Shown here: positions 34,171-43,184 of the stretch, in pieces | Position numbering within the stretch: position 1 is the stretch's first letter | Layout of the letters: every line of letters starts with the position of its first letter | Assembly: GCF_900103815.1 (NCBI RefSeq) | Contig: NZ_FNHZ01000001.1 | Coordinates: forward strand, 757,715 to 821,714 | Direction of reading: 5' to 3' | Source: Lachnospira pectinoschiza | GTDB lineage: Bacteria; Bacillota; Clostridia; Lachnospirales; Lachnospiraceae | DNA length: 64,000 nucleotides | Position numbers and translations under genes: made by a program | The notes under the pieces: generated by a model | What the model was told of the DNA's origin: nothing | The model's input: only the letters and a program-made list of their open reading frames with translations | The model's database searches: none

Positions 34171-34795
34171 GAAATATGACGGTCTAATTTTTGACCTAGA
34201 TGGAACAATGTGGAATTCCACTAAGCCAATTGTGGAGGCTTGGAATATCATTTTAGGAAAGCACCCTGAAATTAAGCGAGAGCCAATTGTTGAGGAGGAT
34301 TTAACAGATTGCATGGGAAAGACAATGTACACAATCGCTGCCATGCTTTTCCCAAAGGAAGAGGAAGCTGTTAGAAACGCCCTTATGGATGAGCTTTGCC
34401 TTTTTGAAAATGAATATCTAGAAGAGGTAGGTGGCGTACTTTATCCTAAGTTAGAAGAGACCTTAAAGGAGCTTAGTAAAGAATATCCCATTTATATCGT
34501 TAGTAACTGCCAGGATGGCTATATTGAGGCTTTTTTAAAGGCTCATAAATTAGCTTATCTATTTAAAGATACAGAATGTTGGGGCAGAACCTTTGTTACA
34601 AAGGGTGAGACAAACAAGATTTTAATTAAGAGAAATAATCTTAAAAATCCTGTCTACATCGGCGATACACAAGGAGATAAGCAGTCTGCAGTAGATGCAG
34701 GAATTGACTTTATCTTTGCAAGCTACGGTTTTGGAAATGTAGATGAATACAATTATAAAATCGAGAAATTTGAAGATTTAACAGATATTCTATAA
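34157..34795 (+). CDS. HAD-family hydrolase (phosphoglycolate phosphatase-like)
   Basis: A 212-residue HAD protein with a helical cap. Motif I is 'GLIFDLDGTMWNST', motif II 'YIVSNCQDG', motif III the Lys near 'TKGETNKI' and motif IV 'PVYIGDTQGDKQSAVDAG'. Catalytic residues are intact. The substrate is not predictable. Overlap with the upstream TPR gene indicates coupling. Confidence 0.88.
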   Translation: MEMNKKYDGLIFDLDGTMWNSTKPIVEAWNIILGKHPEIKREPIVEEDLTDCMGKTMYTIAAMLFPKEEEAVRNALMDELCLFENEYLEEVGGVLYPKLEETLKELSKEYPIYIVSNCQDGYIEAFLKAHKLAYLFKDTECWGRTFVTKGETNKILIKRNNLKNPVYIGDTQGDKQSAVDAGIDFIFASYGFGNVDEYNYKIEKFEDLTDIL

Positions 34796-34800
34796 ATGAA

Positions 34801-34832
34801 AAAGGGAATCCCTAGTGGATTCCCTTTAATTA
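34801..34832. terminator. Bidirectional terminator between HAD and small membrane protein genes
   Basis: AAAGGGAATCC / GGATTCCCTTT form a perfect 11-bp stem. The T run is better on the minus strand (TTTTTC), where it would end the 34885-35139 gene. On plus it directly follows the HAD stop. Confidence 0.8.
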
Positions 34833-34884
34833 TGCTAATTTAACAGCAGATAAAAGCCATTGGCTTATCTGATGCCTGTCATAT

Positions 34885-35139
34885 CTACGGTAATGTTATG
34901 ACAGAAAATTGTAAAGTCGTTTTAATAGCGACTATGATATCTGGAATTTTATCATAGATTTCTTTGTAAAGCTTAACAACTGGGCTCTCAGGTGAGAGTA
35001 CATAGTTAATAGCAGTAAAATCTTTTGTCGCAAAACTGTAAACAATCCCAAGCATAATTACTCCTGCTAATATTTTTACAGCAAATTTAGCAATTATTGC
35101 TATTAAGCCGATAAATGGAAGAGCTTTCAGACTTCTCAT
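34885..35139 (-). CDS. Small membrane protein, function unknown
   Basis: An 84-residue protein behind AAGGGGGC, which spaces well to the ATG. The N-terminus is basic, then residues ~9-38 are a hydrophobic segment ('LPFIGLIAIIAKFAVKILAGVIMLGIVY'). A short amphipathic tail follows. I recognise no family. Its own promoter-like sequence and ~130-base leader on the minus strand, and a terminator, support it being real. Confidence 0.6.
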   Translation of the reverse strand: MRSLKALPFIGLIAIIAKFAVKILAGVIMLGIVYSFATKDFTAINYVLSPESPVVKLYKEIYDKIPDIIVAIKTTLQFSVITLP

Positions 35140-35159
35140 AAAAGATGCCCCCTTTTAGT

Positions 35160-35252
35160 TTTCCGACTACGAGTCCTCCCCTCTAGCCCCTGACAAGTAA
35201 TAGGTTAACGTTCCCATCCATTAAGTAGTTCCGACTTTTTTGCTAATTTCAT
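35160..35252 (-). other. Possible structured 5' leader of the small membrane protein gene
   Basis: The minus-strand leader between a candidate -10 (TACAAT) near 35255 and the gene is G-rich and pairs at its ends (AACTAC with GTAGTC). It has internal short pairings. It does not match a riboswitch class I know, so this is only a candidate. Confidence 0.3.
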
Positions 35253-35330
35253 TGTACTACTAATAAAATAAAAGTGAAAGTAGTATTTTGTATTTTTTCT
35301 ACATTGTGATAATATACAAGTTATAAGTCT

Positions 35331-35951
35331 ATGACTAATTTAGTAAAAGGAGGATGGGCGATAGCTCTTAATATAAAAATGGCAGCAGGAATATCAAACG
35401 AAAAATTCACAGAAATCGCAAAGATTCAAACAGAGGCAAAGGAAATCCTAGAAGACTTAATAGCACAGGCACAGCCTGAAGAAGGAGATTTACTCATTGT
35501 TGGTTGTTCTTCAAGCGAAGTTGCAGCTCATAAGCTAGGTACATTTTCAAGTGAGGAAATTGGCGAAGCCCTTTATAGCACAATTAGCGAGTGCTGTAAG
35601 GCTCACAAGTTAAAGCTTGCAGCACAGTGTTGCGAACATTTAAACAGAGCTCTTGTAGTGGAGAAGGCATATGCTAAGGCTCATAATCTTGAAATCGTAG
35701 CCGTAGTACCTCAGCTAAAGGCCGGTGGTTCTTGGGCTACAGCAGCTTACAAGCATATGGAAAATGCAGTCATGGTAGAAACTGTAAAAGCAGAGCTTGG
35801 TATGGATATCGGTGATACTTTAATTGGAATGCACTTAAAGTCAGTAGCAGTGCCAGTTAGAACAAAGACTAACACAATTGGCAATGCTCATGTAGTTTGT
35901 GCAAGAACACGTCCAAAGTATATTGGTGGCGAAAGAGCTATGTATAGATAA
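35331..35951 (+). CDS. YwlG/TIGR01440-family protein
   Basis: A 206-residue protein of the DUF436/YwlG family. Blocks 'GDLLIVGCSSSEVAAHKLGTFSSEEIGEAL', 'AAQCCEHLNRALVVEK' (conserved Cys/His/Asn) and 'RTKTNTIGNAHVVCARTRPKYIGG' are intact. Biochemical role unknown. The start is unclear: the ATG at 35331 has no ribosome site. A good AAAGGAGG at 35346-35353 sits inside the frame but has no suitably spaced in-frame ATG. The next in-frame ATG is 35379, which fits the family N-terminus. Confidence 0.85.
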   Translation: MTNLVKGGWAIALNIKMAAGISNEKFTEIAKIQTEAKEILEDLIAQAQPEEGDLLIVGCSSSEVAAHKLGTFSSEEIGEALYSTISECCKAHKLKLAAQCCEHLNRALVVEKAYAKAHNLEIVAVVPQLKAGGSWATAAYKHMENAVMVETVKAELGMDIGDTLIGMHLKSVAVPVRTKTNTIGNAHVVCARTRPKYIGGERAMYR

Positions 35952-36003
35952 AAAATTCTTTGATAGATGGTAAAGCTTTTTCTTTCATTAAAGCGTAAAA
36001 GTG

Positions 36004-36166
36004 TAAAGCGGACATTCGGAATCCGCTTCGCTACTTCCTCATGAACGCAGTGGCACTTTGTGCCACCTGTCAGAAGGGGTTTTAACCCCTTCTGACACTA
36101 GTAAGCTTTATACCCCCGCTTAAAGCTTACGCTTTTGAAGCGGGGGATTGCTTACACTGCGTTCAA
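36004..36166 (+). repeat. Intergenic repeat family B, copy 2 (163 bp)
   Basis: Same length and orientation as 28105-28267, with three substitutions. It lies between the YwlG-like gene and the trp T-box leader, close to the predicted 5' region of the trp transcript. Confidence 0.92.
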
Positions 36167-36341
36167 GTTTTACTTGACTAAAGTGATAATGAGTGATACT
36201 ATATTTTCAACTTAATACTAAATAAAGTCGATGAACAGAAAGAGTAGCTATAGAAGCTGCATTACAGAGAGCCAAAGATTGCTGAGATTTTGGTGTGTGA
36301 GCATATAGTGAATGGGTCTGGGAGATGCTTTTGCGAAAATT

Positions 36342-36425
36342 GTCACAATTACTTCGTAATTGCGACAAGGTGGAACATCACGCATTAGATGCACTTCGTG
36401 GTCACAACTACTACGTAGTTGCGAC
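36342..36425 (+). repeat. Two homologous hairpins inserted in the trp T-box leader
   Basis: 36342-36366 and 36401-36425 are 25-base near-copies (GTCACAA...TTGCGAC). Their stems change together (AATTAC/GTAATT versus AACTAC/GTAGTT), so pairing is kept. They sit between CTTTTGC (about 36328) and GCAAAAG (about 36431), which can pair and close the insert. Confidence 0.8.
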
Positions 36426-36497
36426 AAGTAGCAAAAGACGTGTCCTCACGTTACAGGGGAAGGATATAATATGTATCTGAAATGAGTAGATTTAACA

Positions 36498-36534
36498 GGT
36501 GGCTAATCCTAGTTTAGGATTACCACCTTTTTTT
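36498..36534 (+). terminator. Terminator-like hairpin inside the trp T-box leader
   Basis: GGTGG-C-TAATCCTA / TAGGATTA-CCACC followed by T7 lies ~60 bases before the T-box motif. It could be stem III of the leader or a second, upstream terminator. Its CCACC arm could alternatively pair with GGTGG of the T-box motif. Confidence 0.7.
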
Positions 36535-36674
36535 AAAACAAAAGTTAGCAAAAAAGCTATGCTAGAGACTTAAGTTTTAAATTAGATCTAGAACAAGGGT
36601 GGCACCACGATAATTCGTCCCTGGTAGATGTTAGCGCATTTATCAGGGACTTTTTTAACTCAGAAGGAGGAAGT

Positions 36675-38099
36675 ATGAAGAGAGTTTTAAGAGCCTACAA
36701 AAAGAGTGTAAGTATTGTTGATGAAACAGCCATTGGTCTTTTTAAGGGACTAACTAAGGATGGAACTAAGGGCTTTTTGCTTGAAAGTAACGATAAGGAA
36801 AATGGTCGCTATACTTTCATGGGAGCTGATCCTGAGGAAGTTATTAGCTCCACAAAGACAGGTCTAATTATTACAAAAGCTAATGGAACTAAATTAGAAA
36901 AAACAGGTAATCCAAGAGAGCTTCTAAAGGAATATCTAGATGAATTTGAAGTAAAAAAAGACTTAGGAGAAATCGAATTTATCGGGGGTTTAGTAGGTAG
37001 CTTTGGTTATGACTATATTAGATATAGCGAGGATTTGCCGGATGAGAATCCAGATGAGATTGGCATTGAAACTATCCAGCTTATGTTAGTAACTAAGTTC
37101 ATTGCAATTGATCACGTAGCTGAAACTCTTACAGCAGTTTGCCTAGATGAGGATAGCGCAGATGGTAAGGAACGTGCCCTAAAAGAAGCCAACGACATGA
37201 TTAAGAAAGCTCGTGAAGGAGCAGCAAGTTACAGTGAAGAGGAAATCGATACTGTACTTGATGGAGAGATTATTAATAAAAGTGATAGCCTTGAGGACTA
37301 CACTAATAAAGTTCTTAAGATTAAGGACTACATAAAGAAGGGACACATTTTCCAAACTGTACTTTCTCAAAGATGGACTATTAAAACTGGTCAGTCAGGT
37401 TTTAACCTCTATGAAAGACTTAGAAAAGTAAATCCTTCGCCATACCTTTATTACTACAATTTCGGGGACTTTGAAATCATTGGTAGTTCTCCGGAGATGA
37501 TTGTAAAGCAGACAGATAATAACATTTTCACATGTCCAATCGCAGGCACTAGAAAGCGCGGTAAGACCAGGGAAGATGATTTAAGACTAGAAAAAGAGCT
37601 CTTAGCTGACGAAAAGGAAAGAGCAGAGCACGTTATGCTTGTGGACCTTGCAAGAAACGACATGGGTAGAGTTAGCCAGATTGGTTCAGTTAAGGTGACA
37701 CAGTTTATGAATATTCAAAGATATTCTCACGTAATGCACATCGTTTCCTTGGTTGAGGGTAAGAAAAATAAAGAATATCATCCACTTGATTTGATTTCTT
37801 CATTTCTTCCTGCAGGAACTCTCTCAGGTGCTCCAAAGATACGTGCCATGGAGATTATTGATGAGCTTGAAAATGTAAGACGAGGCCTCTACGGTGGCGC
37901 AACTGGTTACATGGATTTTGGCGGCAATATGAATTTTTGCATAACCATTAGAACCATGATTAAAAAGGGTGACAAGGTTTATCTTCAGGCAGGAGCTGGA
38001 ATCGTTGCGGATTCAGTGCCAGAGCTTGAATATAAGGAGTGCCAGAATAAGGTTATGGCCCTTGCCAAAACATTAGTGGAGGAGGAGAAATTACAATGA
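36675..38099 (+). CDS. trpE: Anthranilate synthase component I
   Basis: A 474-residue chorismate-binding enzyme behind GAAGGAGG. The feedback region '[18 protein letters not shown]' corresponds to the LLES element that binds tryptophan. The catalytic domain has '[10 protein letters not shown]', '[25 protein letters not shown]', '[11 protein letters not shown]', '[13 protein letters not shown]' and '[19 protein letters not shown]'. It makes anthranilate with TrpG, whose start overlaps the trpE stop (ATGA). Confidence 0.97.
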   Translation: MKRVLRAYKKSVSIVDETAIGLFKGLTKDGTKGFLLESNDKENGRYTFMGADPEEVISSTKTGLIITKANGTKLEKTGNPRELLKEYLDEFEVKKDLGEIEFIGGLVGSFGYDYIRYSEDLPDENPDEIGIETIQLMLVTKFIAIDHVAETLTAVCLDEDSADGKERALKEANDMIKKAREGAASYSEEEIDTVLDGEIINKSDSLEDYTNKVLKIKDYIKKGHIFQTVLSQRWTIKTGQSGFNLYERLRKVNPSPYLYYYNFGDFEIIGSSPEMIVKQTDNNIFTCPIAGTRKRGKTREDDLRLEKELLADEKERAEHVMLVDLARNDMGRVSQIGSVKVTQFMNIQRYSHVMHIVSLVEGKKNKEYHPLDLISSFLPAGTLSGAPKIRAMEIIDELENVRRGLYGGATGYMDFGGNMNFCITIRTMIKKGDKVYLQAGAGIVADSVPELEYKECQNKVMALAKTLVEEEKLQ

Positions 38100-38671
38100 T
38101 TCTTTTAATTGATAACTACGATTCATTTACTTATAACCTCTATCAGTTTATTGGAATTTTTAATAGCGACATTAAGGTTGTAAGAAACGACAAAATTACT
38201 ATAAAGGAAATCGAGGAGCTTGACCCTAGCGCAATTATTGTAAGCCCTGGTCCTAAAAGCCCAAAGGAAGCGGGAATTTGTATTGAGGCGATTAAGTATT
38301 TTGCAGGCAAGAAGCCAATCCTTGGAATATGCCTTGGACATCAGTCCATTGGTGAGGCCTTTGGTGCCACTGTAAGTTTTGCTAAAAGCATTATGCATGG
38401 CAAGCAGTCTAAGATAGATTTTAAGTCAGAAAATATATTCGCAGGTCTTAAATCACCAATTAATGTGGCAAGATATCACTCCCTTGCAATCCTAGAGGAG
38501 ACAATGCCAGAGGAGCTAGAGGTAATTGCAAGAACTAATGATAACGAGATTATGGCCATTAAACATAGAGATTATCCAATTTATGGTTTGCAGTTTCATC
38601 CAGAATCTATCTATACAGATTACGGAAAGAAGATGATTGAAAACTTTTTAGAGGAGGCGAAGGCACTATGA
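38096..38671 (+). CDS. trpG: Anthranilate synthase component II (glutamine amidotransferase)
   Basis: A 191-residue class I amidotransferase. The catalytic triad motifs are 'GICLGHQSIGEAFG' (Cys nucleophile) and 'LQFHPESIYTDYG' (His-Glu). The start '[17 protein letters not shown]' is canonical. It is not fused to TrpD, unlike in enteric bacteria. It overlaps both neighbours by four bases. Confidence 0.97.
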   Translation: MILLIDNYDSFTYNLYQFIGIFNSDIKVVRNDKITIKEIEELDPSAIIVSPGPKSPKEAGICIEAIKYFAGKKPILGICLGHQSIGEAFGATVSFAKSIMHGKQSKIDFKSENIFAGLKSPINVARYHSLAILEETMPEELEVIARTNDNEIMAIKHRDYPIYGLQFHPESIYTDYGKKMIENFLEEAKAL

Positions 38672-39474
38672 TATTAGATGATATAGTTAAGGACAAAAAG
38701 ATTAGATTAGTTCAGGCTAAGGAAAATGTATCTTTAGAGGAAATGAAAGAAAAGGCCCTTAAGTCTACAAGACAGTCTATTAGCTTTTATGAGGCCCTTG
38801 CAAAGCCGGGTCTATCTATTATTGGAGAGTTTAAAAAGGCCTCTCCAAGCCACGGAAAGATGGATAACAAGATTAGCCTAGAGTCAAGAATTAAGGACTA
38901 TAGCGAAAGTGCTGATGCTATTTCTTGTTTAACGGAGGAAGATCATTTTAATGGAAGTGTTGATTATCTAATGCAGATTAGAGAAATGACTAAGCTTCCA
39001 ATTATTAGAAAGGATTTTATTATTGATCCTTATCAGGTTTACGAGGCTAAGGTAATTGGTGCTGATGCCATATTACTTATTGCAGCAATTCTAAAGGATG
39101 AGGAGTTAAAGAGCCTATATGAGCTTGCTACAAGCCTTGAACTTGATTGTCTTTGCGAGGTTCACGATGAGAAAGAGATGGAGAGAATGCTAGGTCTTGG
39201 TGTTAAGATCATTGGTATTAATAACCGCAACCTATGGGATTTTACAATTGATCTTAATACAACTAAGAAGCTTTCAGATATGATTCCAGCAAGTTTAAGA
39301 GAAGAGGGAGTTTTGCTTGTATCAGAAAGTGGCGTTTTAAAGTCAGAAGATGTTGTAACCCTTTCTAAGTCAAAGGCTAATGCTCTCTTAATTGGAACAG
39401 TGCTTATGGAGGCTGAGTCTCCAAAGGCCTTAATCAAGGATTTTAAGGAGGTTTATGAGTCTTATAGAGATTAA
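38668..39474 (+). CDS. trpC: Indole-3-glycerol-phosphate synthase
   Basis: A 268-residue TIM-barrel enzyme. Signatures are 'SIIGEFKKASPSHGKM', 'SCLTEEDHFNGSVDYL', 'LPIIRKDFIIDPYQVYEAK', 'GINNRNLWDFTIDL' and 'LLVSESGVL'. It starts within trpG (ATGA overlap). In complete operons trpD usually lies between trpG and trpC, but it is absent here. It overlaps trpF by 20 bases. Confidence 0.97.
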   Translation: MILDDIVKDKKIRLVQAKENVSLEEMKEKALKSTRQSISFYEALAKPGLSIIGEFKKASPSHGKMDNKISLESRIKDYSESADAISCLTEEDHFNGSVDYLMQIREMTKLPIIRKDFIIDPYQVYEAKVIGADAILLIAAILKDEELKSLYELATSLELDCLCEVHDEKEMERMLGLGVKIIGINNRNLWDFTIDLNTTKKLSDMIPASLREEGVLLVSESGVLKSEDVVTLSKSKANALLIGTVLMEAESPKALIKDFKEVYESYRD

Positions 39475-40120
39475 TAAGGATGCTAAGACTAAAGTTAAAA
39501 TCTGTGGCCTAACATCTATTAAGGATGTCTCTTTAGTTATAAGAGAAAAGGCCGATTATGCTGGTATGGTTATGTTTTTTGAGAAGAGTAAGAGAAACAT
39601 TTTCAAAGACAAGGCAAGGACCTTAATTAAGCCACTAAAGGAGGCGGGTATAAATACTGTTGCGGTGGTAGTTAGTCCTAGCCAAGAGCAAGTAGAGATT
39701 ATTGAGGAAGTTGGCTTTGATTATATTCAGATTCATGGGGATTTAGATAAAGAGCTTTTAGAAAATATAAGACTTCCAATAATTAGGGCTCTTAACCTAA
39801 AAGTGGCAGATGAAAAGATAGTAAAAGAAGTGCAAGAGTTAGAAAATGAGGATAAGATTTTTGCAATTCTTTTTGACGCAGGCATTCCTGGTAGTGGGAA
39901 GACTTTTGATTGGAACAGTTTGAAAAAAATGGACATCAAAAGAAAGAAGGTTTTTTTAGCTGGTGGACTAAATAAGGATAATGTGGCACTAGCTATAAAG
40001 ACTCTAAATCCGGATGTAGTAGATGTAAGTTCAGGCGTTGAGTTTGATGACGCAAGTATAGTAGGTAAATGTGAGGAGAAGCTAGTAGCTTTTATTGAAA
40101 ATGCAAGAAAGGTAAGGTAG
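39455..40120 (+). CDS. trpF: Phosphoribosylanthranilate isomerase
   Basis: A 221-residue TIM-barrel enzyme. '[16 protein letters not shown]' carries the catalytic Cys, and the general acid Asp is in '[18 protein letters not shown]'. The phosphate-binding part is '[11 protein letters not shown]' with '[10 protein letters not shown]'. The first ~11 residues, before the canonical KVKICGL, overlap trpC; AAGGAGG upstream supports this start. It needs phosphoribosylanthranilate made by TrpD, which must be encoded elsewhere. Confidence 0.96.
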   Translation: MSLIEINKDAKTKVKICGLTSIKDVSLVIREKADYAGMVMFFEKSKRNIFKDKARTLIKPLKEAGINTVAVVVSPSQEQVEIIEEVGFDYIQIHGDLDKELLENIRLPIIRALNLKVADEKIVKEVQELENEDKIFAILFDAGIPGSGKTFDWNSLKKMDIKRKKVFLAGGLNKDNVALAIKTLNPDVVDVSSGVEFDDASIVGKCEEKLVAFIENARKVR

Positions 40121-40124
40121 GAAA

Positions 40125-41312
40125 ATGAAGGAAGAAAAGTATTATGGAAAATTTGGCGGTCAATATGTTTCAGAGTCCCTTATGAATACTCTTGATGAGT
40201 TATCTAAGGCTTTTGAGGAAGCAATTGCTGACCCAAAGTTTATAGAGGAATATAATTACTATTTAAAGCAGTATGTGGGTAGAGAAACACCTCTTTATAA
40301 GGCAGAGAGATTATCTAAGAAATATGGCGCAAAGATTTATCTTAAAAGAGAAGATTTAAACCACACAGGGGCTCATAAGATTAACAATGTAATCGGTCAG
40401 ATTTTACTTGCAAAGAGAATGGGTAAGACAAAGATTATTGCTGAGACTGGTGCAGGTCAGCATGGTGTTGCAACAGCTACAGGTGCAGCACTTTTTAACA
40501 TGGAATGTACAGTTTACATGGGCGAAGAGGACATTAAGCGTCAGTCCCTTAATGTGTTTAGAATGGAGCTTTTAGGAGCTAAGGTTGAGGCGGTTAAGAC
40601 TGGCAGCAGAACCTTAAAGGATGCTACAAACGAGGCTATTAGATCTTGGGCTAAAAATGCTGAAGATACATTTTACATTATTGGCTCAGCTGTAGGTCCA
40701 TACCCATATCCTAAGATGGTTAAGGAATTCCAGAAGGTAATTTCAGTAGAAGCTAAAAAACAGATCCTAGAGCAGGAAGGTAGACTTCCAGATGCAGTAG
40801 TTGCCTGCGTTGGTGGTGGTTCTAACTCTATTGGTATGTTTGCTGATTTCATTGAAGAAAAGGACGTTAAGTTAGTAGGCGTTGAGGCAGGTGGCCTTGG
40901 TATTGAAACAGGTAAGCATGCTTCTGCTATGGCCCTTGGAAAGATGGGAACTCTCCATGGTATGAGAACTTATTTACTTCAGGATGAAAATGGAAACATT
41001 GACTTAGCACATTCTATATCCGCAGGTCTTGATTATCCAGGTGTTGGTCCAGAACATGCCTATTTAAGAGATAGCGGCAGAGTTGAATACGTTTCTATTA
41101 CAGATAAGGAATGTATGGAAGCCTTAATGGAATTAAATGAGTTAGAGGGTATTTTACCTGCTATTGAAAGTGCTCATGCCCTTGCTCACGTAATTAAGAT
41201 GGCTAAGGAAATGAAGGAAGATCAGATTATTGTTATGTGCCTTTCAGGTCGTGGTGATAAGGATATTAATACAATTCAGAAATATATTAGAGGTGAAGAG
41301 ACTAATAAGTAA
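40125..41312 (+). CDS. trpB: Tryptophan synthase beta chain
   Basis: A 395-residue PLP enzyme of the TrpB1 type. '[15 protein letters not shown]' is the canonical start. The PLP Lys lies in '[18 protein letters not shown]', followed by '[18 protein letters not shown]'. The phosphate loop is '[12 protein letters not shown]'. '[15 protein letters not shown]' and '[12 protein letters not shown]' close the active site. It forms the alpha2-beta2 complex with TrpA encoded next. Confidence 0.98.
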   Translation: MKEEKYYGKFGGQYVSESLMNTLDELSKAFEEAIADPKFIEEYNYYLKQYVGRETPLYKAERLSKKYGAKIYLKREDLNHTGAHKINNVIGQILLAKRMGKTKIIAETGAGQHGVATATGAALFNMECTVYMGEEDIKRQSLNVFRMELLGAKVEAVKTGSRTLKDATNEAIRSWAKNAEDTFYIIGSAVGPYPYPKMVKEFQKVISVEAKKQILEQEGRLPDAVVACVGGGSNSIGMFADFIEEKDVKLVGVEAGGLGIETGKHASAMALGKMGTLHGMRTYLLQDENGNIDLAHSISAGLDYPGVGPEHAYLRDSGRVEYVSITDKECMEALMELNELEGILPAIESAHALAHVIKMAKEMKEDQIIVMCLSGRGDKDINTIQKYIRGEETNK

Positions 41313-41342
41313 TTAGTTTGTGTAGTAAAAGGAGAGTGTATT

Positions 41343-42137
41343 ATGAATAGAATTGAAACTAGAATGAAGACTTTAGAGGAAAGAAATGAAAAGGCTTTTA
41401 TAACATATATTACAGCTGGACTTCCAAATTACGAGAAGACAAAGGAAATCATAAAGACTAGTATGGAAGCGGGCTGTGATGTAATTGAACTTGGCATTCC
41501 ATTTTCAGATCCAGTAGCTGACGGTCCTGTAATTCAGGATGCTTCCTTTAGAGCAATTAATAACGGCGCAACTCTTGCAAAGACTTTTGAGATGATGAAG
41601 GAAATTAGAGCAGAAGGTGTTGAGCAGGCTATTCTTTTTATGATGTATTACAATCACGTATATCATCTTGGTGTAGAGAATTTTGTTAAGGCTTGCATTG
41701 AGTCAGGAGTTGATGGACTTATTATTCCAGATTTACCTTTTGAAGAGCAGGATGAGCTAAAAAATGAATTGTCAAAATACGACAATGCCCCAATTTTAAT
41801 TCAACTTGTAGCACCAGTTTCAAAACAAAGAATTCCAATGATTTTGGAAAATGCAAGAGGATTTGTTTATTGCGTTTCCCAGATGGGAGTTACTGGTAAT
41901 GGAGCTAATTTCCATAAGGAGATTAGAGAGTATTTGGAAAATGTAAAAGCAGTCAGCAAGATTCCAGTAATGATGGGCTTTGGAATTAGAACTTATGAAG
42001 ATGTTGAAAGCTTAGTTGATACTATTGATGGTGCAATTGTAGGTTCTCATTTTATTAAGCTTTTAGATGAGTCTGCTTATGATTGTAAAGTTTCCGCTGA
42101 TTATATACGCGAATTTAAGTCAAAATTAAATGATTAA
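41343..42137 (+). CDS. trpA: Tryptophan synthase alpha chain
   Basis: A 264-residue TIM barrel that cleaves indole-3-glycerol phosphate. Catalytic Glu is in 'VIELGIPFSDPVADGPVIQDAS' and Asp in 'GLIIPDLPFEEQDEL'. Phosphate binding is by 'GFGIRTYEDV' and 'GAIVGSHFIK'. Last gene of the trp operon. No good terminator is visible after it, only a weak AAATATTT palindrome. Confidence 0.97.
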   Translation: MNRIETRMKTLEERNEKAFITYITAGLPNYEKTKEIIKTSMEAGCDVIELGIPFSDPVADGPVIQDASFRAINNGATLAKTFEMMKEIRAEGVEQAILFMMYYNHVYHLGVENFVKACIESGVDGLIIPDLPFEEQDELKNELSKYDNAPILIQLVAPVSKQRIPMILENARGFVYCVSQMGVTGNGANFHKEIREYLENVKAVSKIPVMMGFGIRTYEDVESLVDTIDGAIVGSHFIKLLDESAYDCKVSADYIREFKSKLND

Positions 42138-42346
42138 ATAAATATTTGAAAAATATTTCGCAAAAATCTTTTGTAAAAAAGAGACATAATATATATTTGA
42201 TACTTGATTTATCAAATAATTAGTATTATTATATTTTTATATTTTGATAAAATAAATTATCTTAATAAAAAATACCAATAAAGACAAAGAATTCTATCTA
42301 TCATTTGACGTATGTTACAAAGATTATAATATTATCGAAACGATAG

Positions 42347-42375
42347 TTGACTAAATTAGGAGTTTAGAGTATAGT
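42347..42375 (+). promoter_or_regulatory. Strong sigma-A promoter for the HPr-like gene
   Basis: TTGACT, a 17-base spacer and TATAGT. The ~210 bases before it (42138-42346) are very AT-rich and hold only an inverted repeat TTTGATA...TATCAAA near 42196, a possible operator. Confidence 0.8.
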
Positions 42376-42421
42376 CGTATTTGGAATTTTTTAAATTTTT
42401 GAAAGTTAGGTGGAGTTTGAC

Positions 42422-42670
42422 ATGAAAGAAAACGTTTTAGTCGGCGACATTGATAAGATGCACAAGAATCCAATTGCAGAATTAGTTCAGGCAGCATGTG
42501 CATTTAACAGTCACATTGAAATCATTAGTGAGGGTAAGAGTATTAACGCTAAGAGTCTTATGGGTATTATGGCTTTTGGATTAAAGCCAGGAATTGAAGT
42601 TGTTATTTCGGCTGAGGGTGATGATGAATCACAGGCAGTTGAATCTATAAAGAAATTTTTAGCATGTTAA
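42422..42670 (+). CDS. HPr-family phosphocarrier-like protein, variant active site
   Basis: An 82-residue HPr-like protein. AGGTGGAG selects ATG 42422. The active-site His is kept (H14 in 'KMHKNPIAELVQ'), but the canonical HARPA is replaced by HKNPI, so the conserved Arg becomes Asn. The regulatory Ser is present (S45 in 'AKSLMGIM'), so HPrK-type phosphorylation is possible. No EI, EII or HprK is nearby. It may be a regulatory paralogue (like Crh) rather than the PTS carrier. It is followed after 21 bases by a DUF6465-like gene. Confidence 0.85.
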   Translation: MKENVLVGDIDKMHKNPIAELVQAACAFNSHIEIISEGKSINAKSLMGIMAFGLKPGIEVVISAEGDDESQAVESIKKFLAC

Positions 42671-42691
42671 TTTATTGAGGAGGTAGAAAAC

Positions 42692-43099
42692 ATGGCAACA
42701 ACAAGCACAGTACAGGTTAGTAGTGTTTTTGGAACAAAGACAGCAGACGTTAAGGTAGAGCCAAAGGAGATTAAGGCAGCCGCAACAAAGAAGACAGCTA
42801 CTAAGGCATCTACTACAAAGAAGACTACAGCTAAGAAGACAGCATCTAGCACAAAGACAACAACAGCTAAGACAGCTACAAAGTCTACTTCAGCTGCAAA
42901 GAAAACTGTTAAGAAGGAATTATTTGTTCAGTACTTAAATCAGCAGGTAGATTTCGATACTCTTGAGAAGAGAGTTTTAGATGACCTTAAGGAGCAGAAC
43001 ATTTCTGCAAGCGACCTTAAGTTATATCTTAAGCCTGAAGATAATGCTTGCTACTATGTAGCTAATGGCAATATCGCTGGCAGCGTTAATTTATTCTAA
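42692..43099 (+). CDS. Lys/Ala/Thr-rich protein with C-terminal DUF6465-like domain
   Basis: A 135-residue protein behind a strong TGAGGAGG. Residues ~30-75 are a low-complexity histone H1-like stretch of Lys, Thr and Ala (repeats of 'TKKTA' type), which could bind nucleic acid. Residues ~77-135 form a compact domain ('ELFVQYLNQQVDFDTLEKRVLDDL', 'DLKLYLKPEDNACYYVANGNIAGSVNLF') that I recall as DUF6465, common in Lachnospiraceae. Function unknown. It is co-transcribed with the HPr-like gene, and a terminator follows. Confidence 0.82.
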   Translation: MATTSTVQVSSVFGTKTADVKVEPKEIKAAATKKTATKASTTKKTTAKKTASSTKTTTAKTATKSTSAAKKTVKKELFVQYLNQQVDFDTLEKRVLDDLKEQNISASDLKLYLKPEDNACYYVANGNIAGSVNLF

Positions 43100-43151
43100 T
43101 TTAACAATAATTAGTAGATTTAAGAAATGCTAAATTAAATAGTTCGGAAGT

Positions 43152-43184
43152 AAGGCATCTCTCGTTATGAGAGGTGCCTTTTTA
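43152..43184 (+). terminator. Terminator after the DUF6465-like gene
   Basis: AAGGCATCTCTC-GTTA-TGAGAGGTGCCTT forms a stem with one G-U, followed by T5. Confidence 0.88.

Larger units (their letters stand above)
36220..36656 (+). promoter_or_regulatory. T-box leader (tRNA-Trp sensing) of the trp operon
   Basis: A typical T-box order: GATGAACAGAAAGAGTAG kink-turn region, AGAGAGCC and GCTGAGATTTTGG of stem I, and a specifier region GGGTCTGGGAG containing TGG (Trp). The T-box AGGGTGGCACCACG lies at 36596-36609, and the terminator GTCCCTGGTAGATG / CATTTATCAGGGAC + T6 at 36617-36656. Uncharged tRNA-Trp would favour read-through into trpE. The leader is unusually long because of inserted hairpins (36342-36425) and an extra terminator-like stem (36498-36534). 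Confidence 0.93.

Noticed and set aside
36154..36215. Possible pseudogene remnant between repeat B copy 2 and the T-box
   Set aside because: Too short and without a coherent frame or family similarity.
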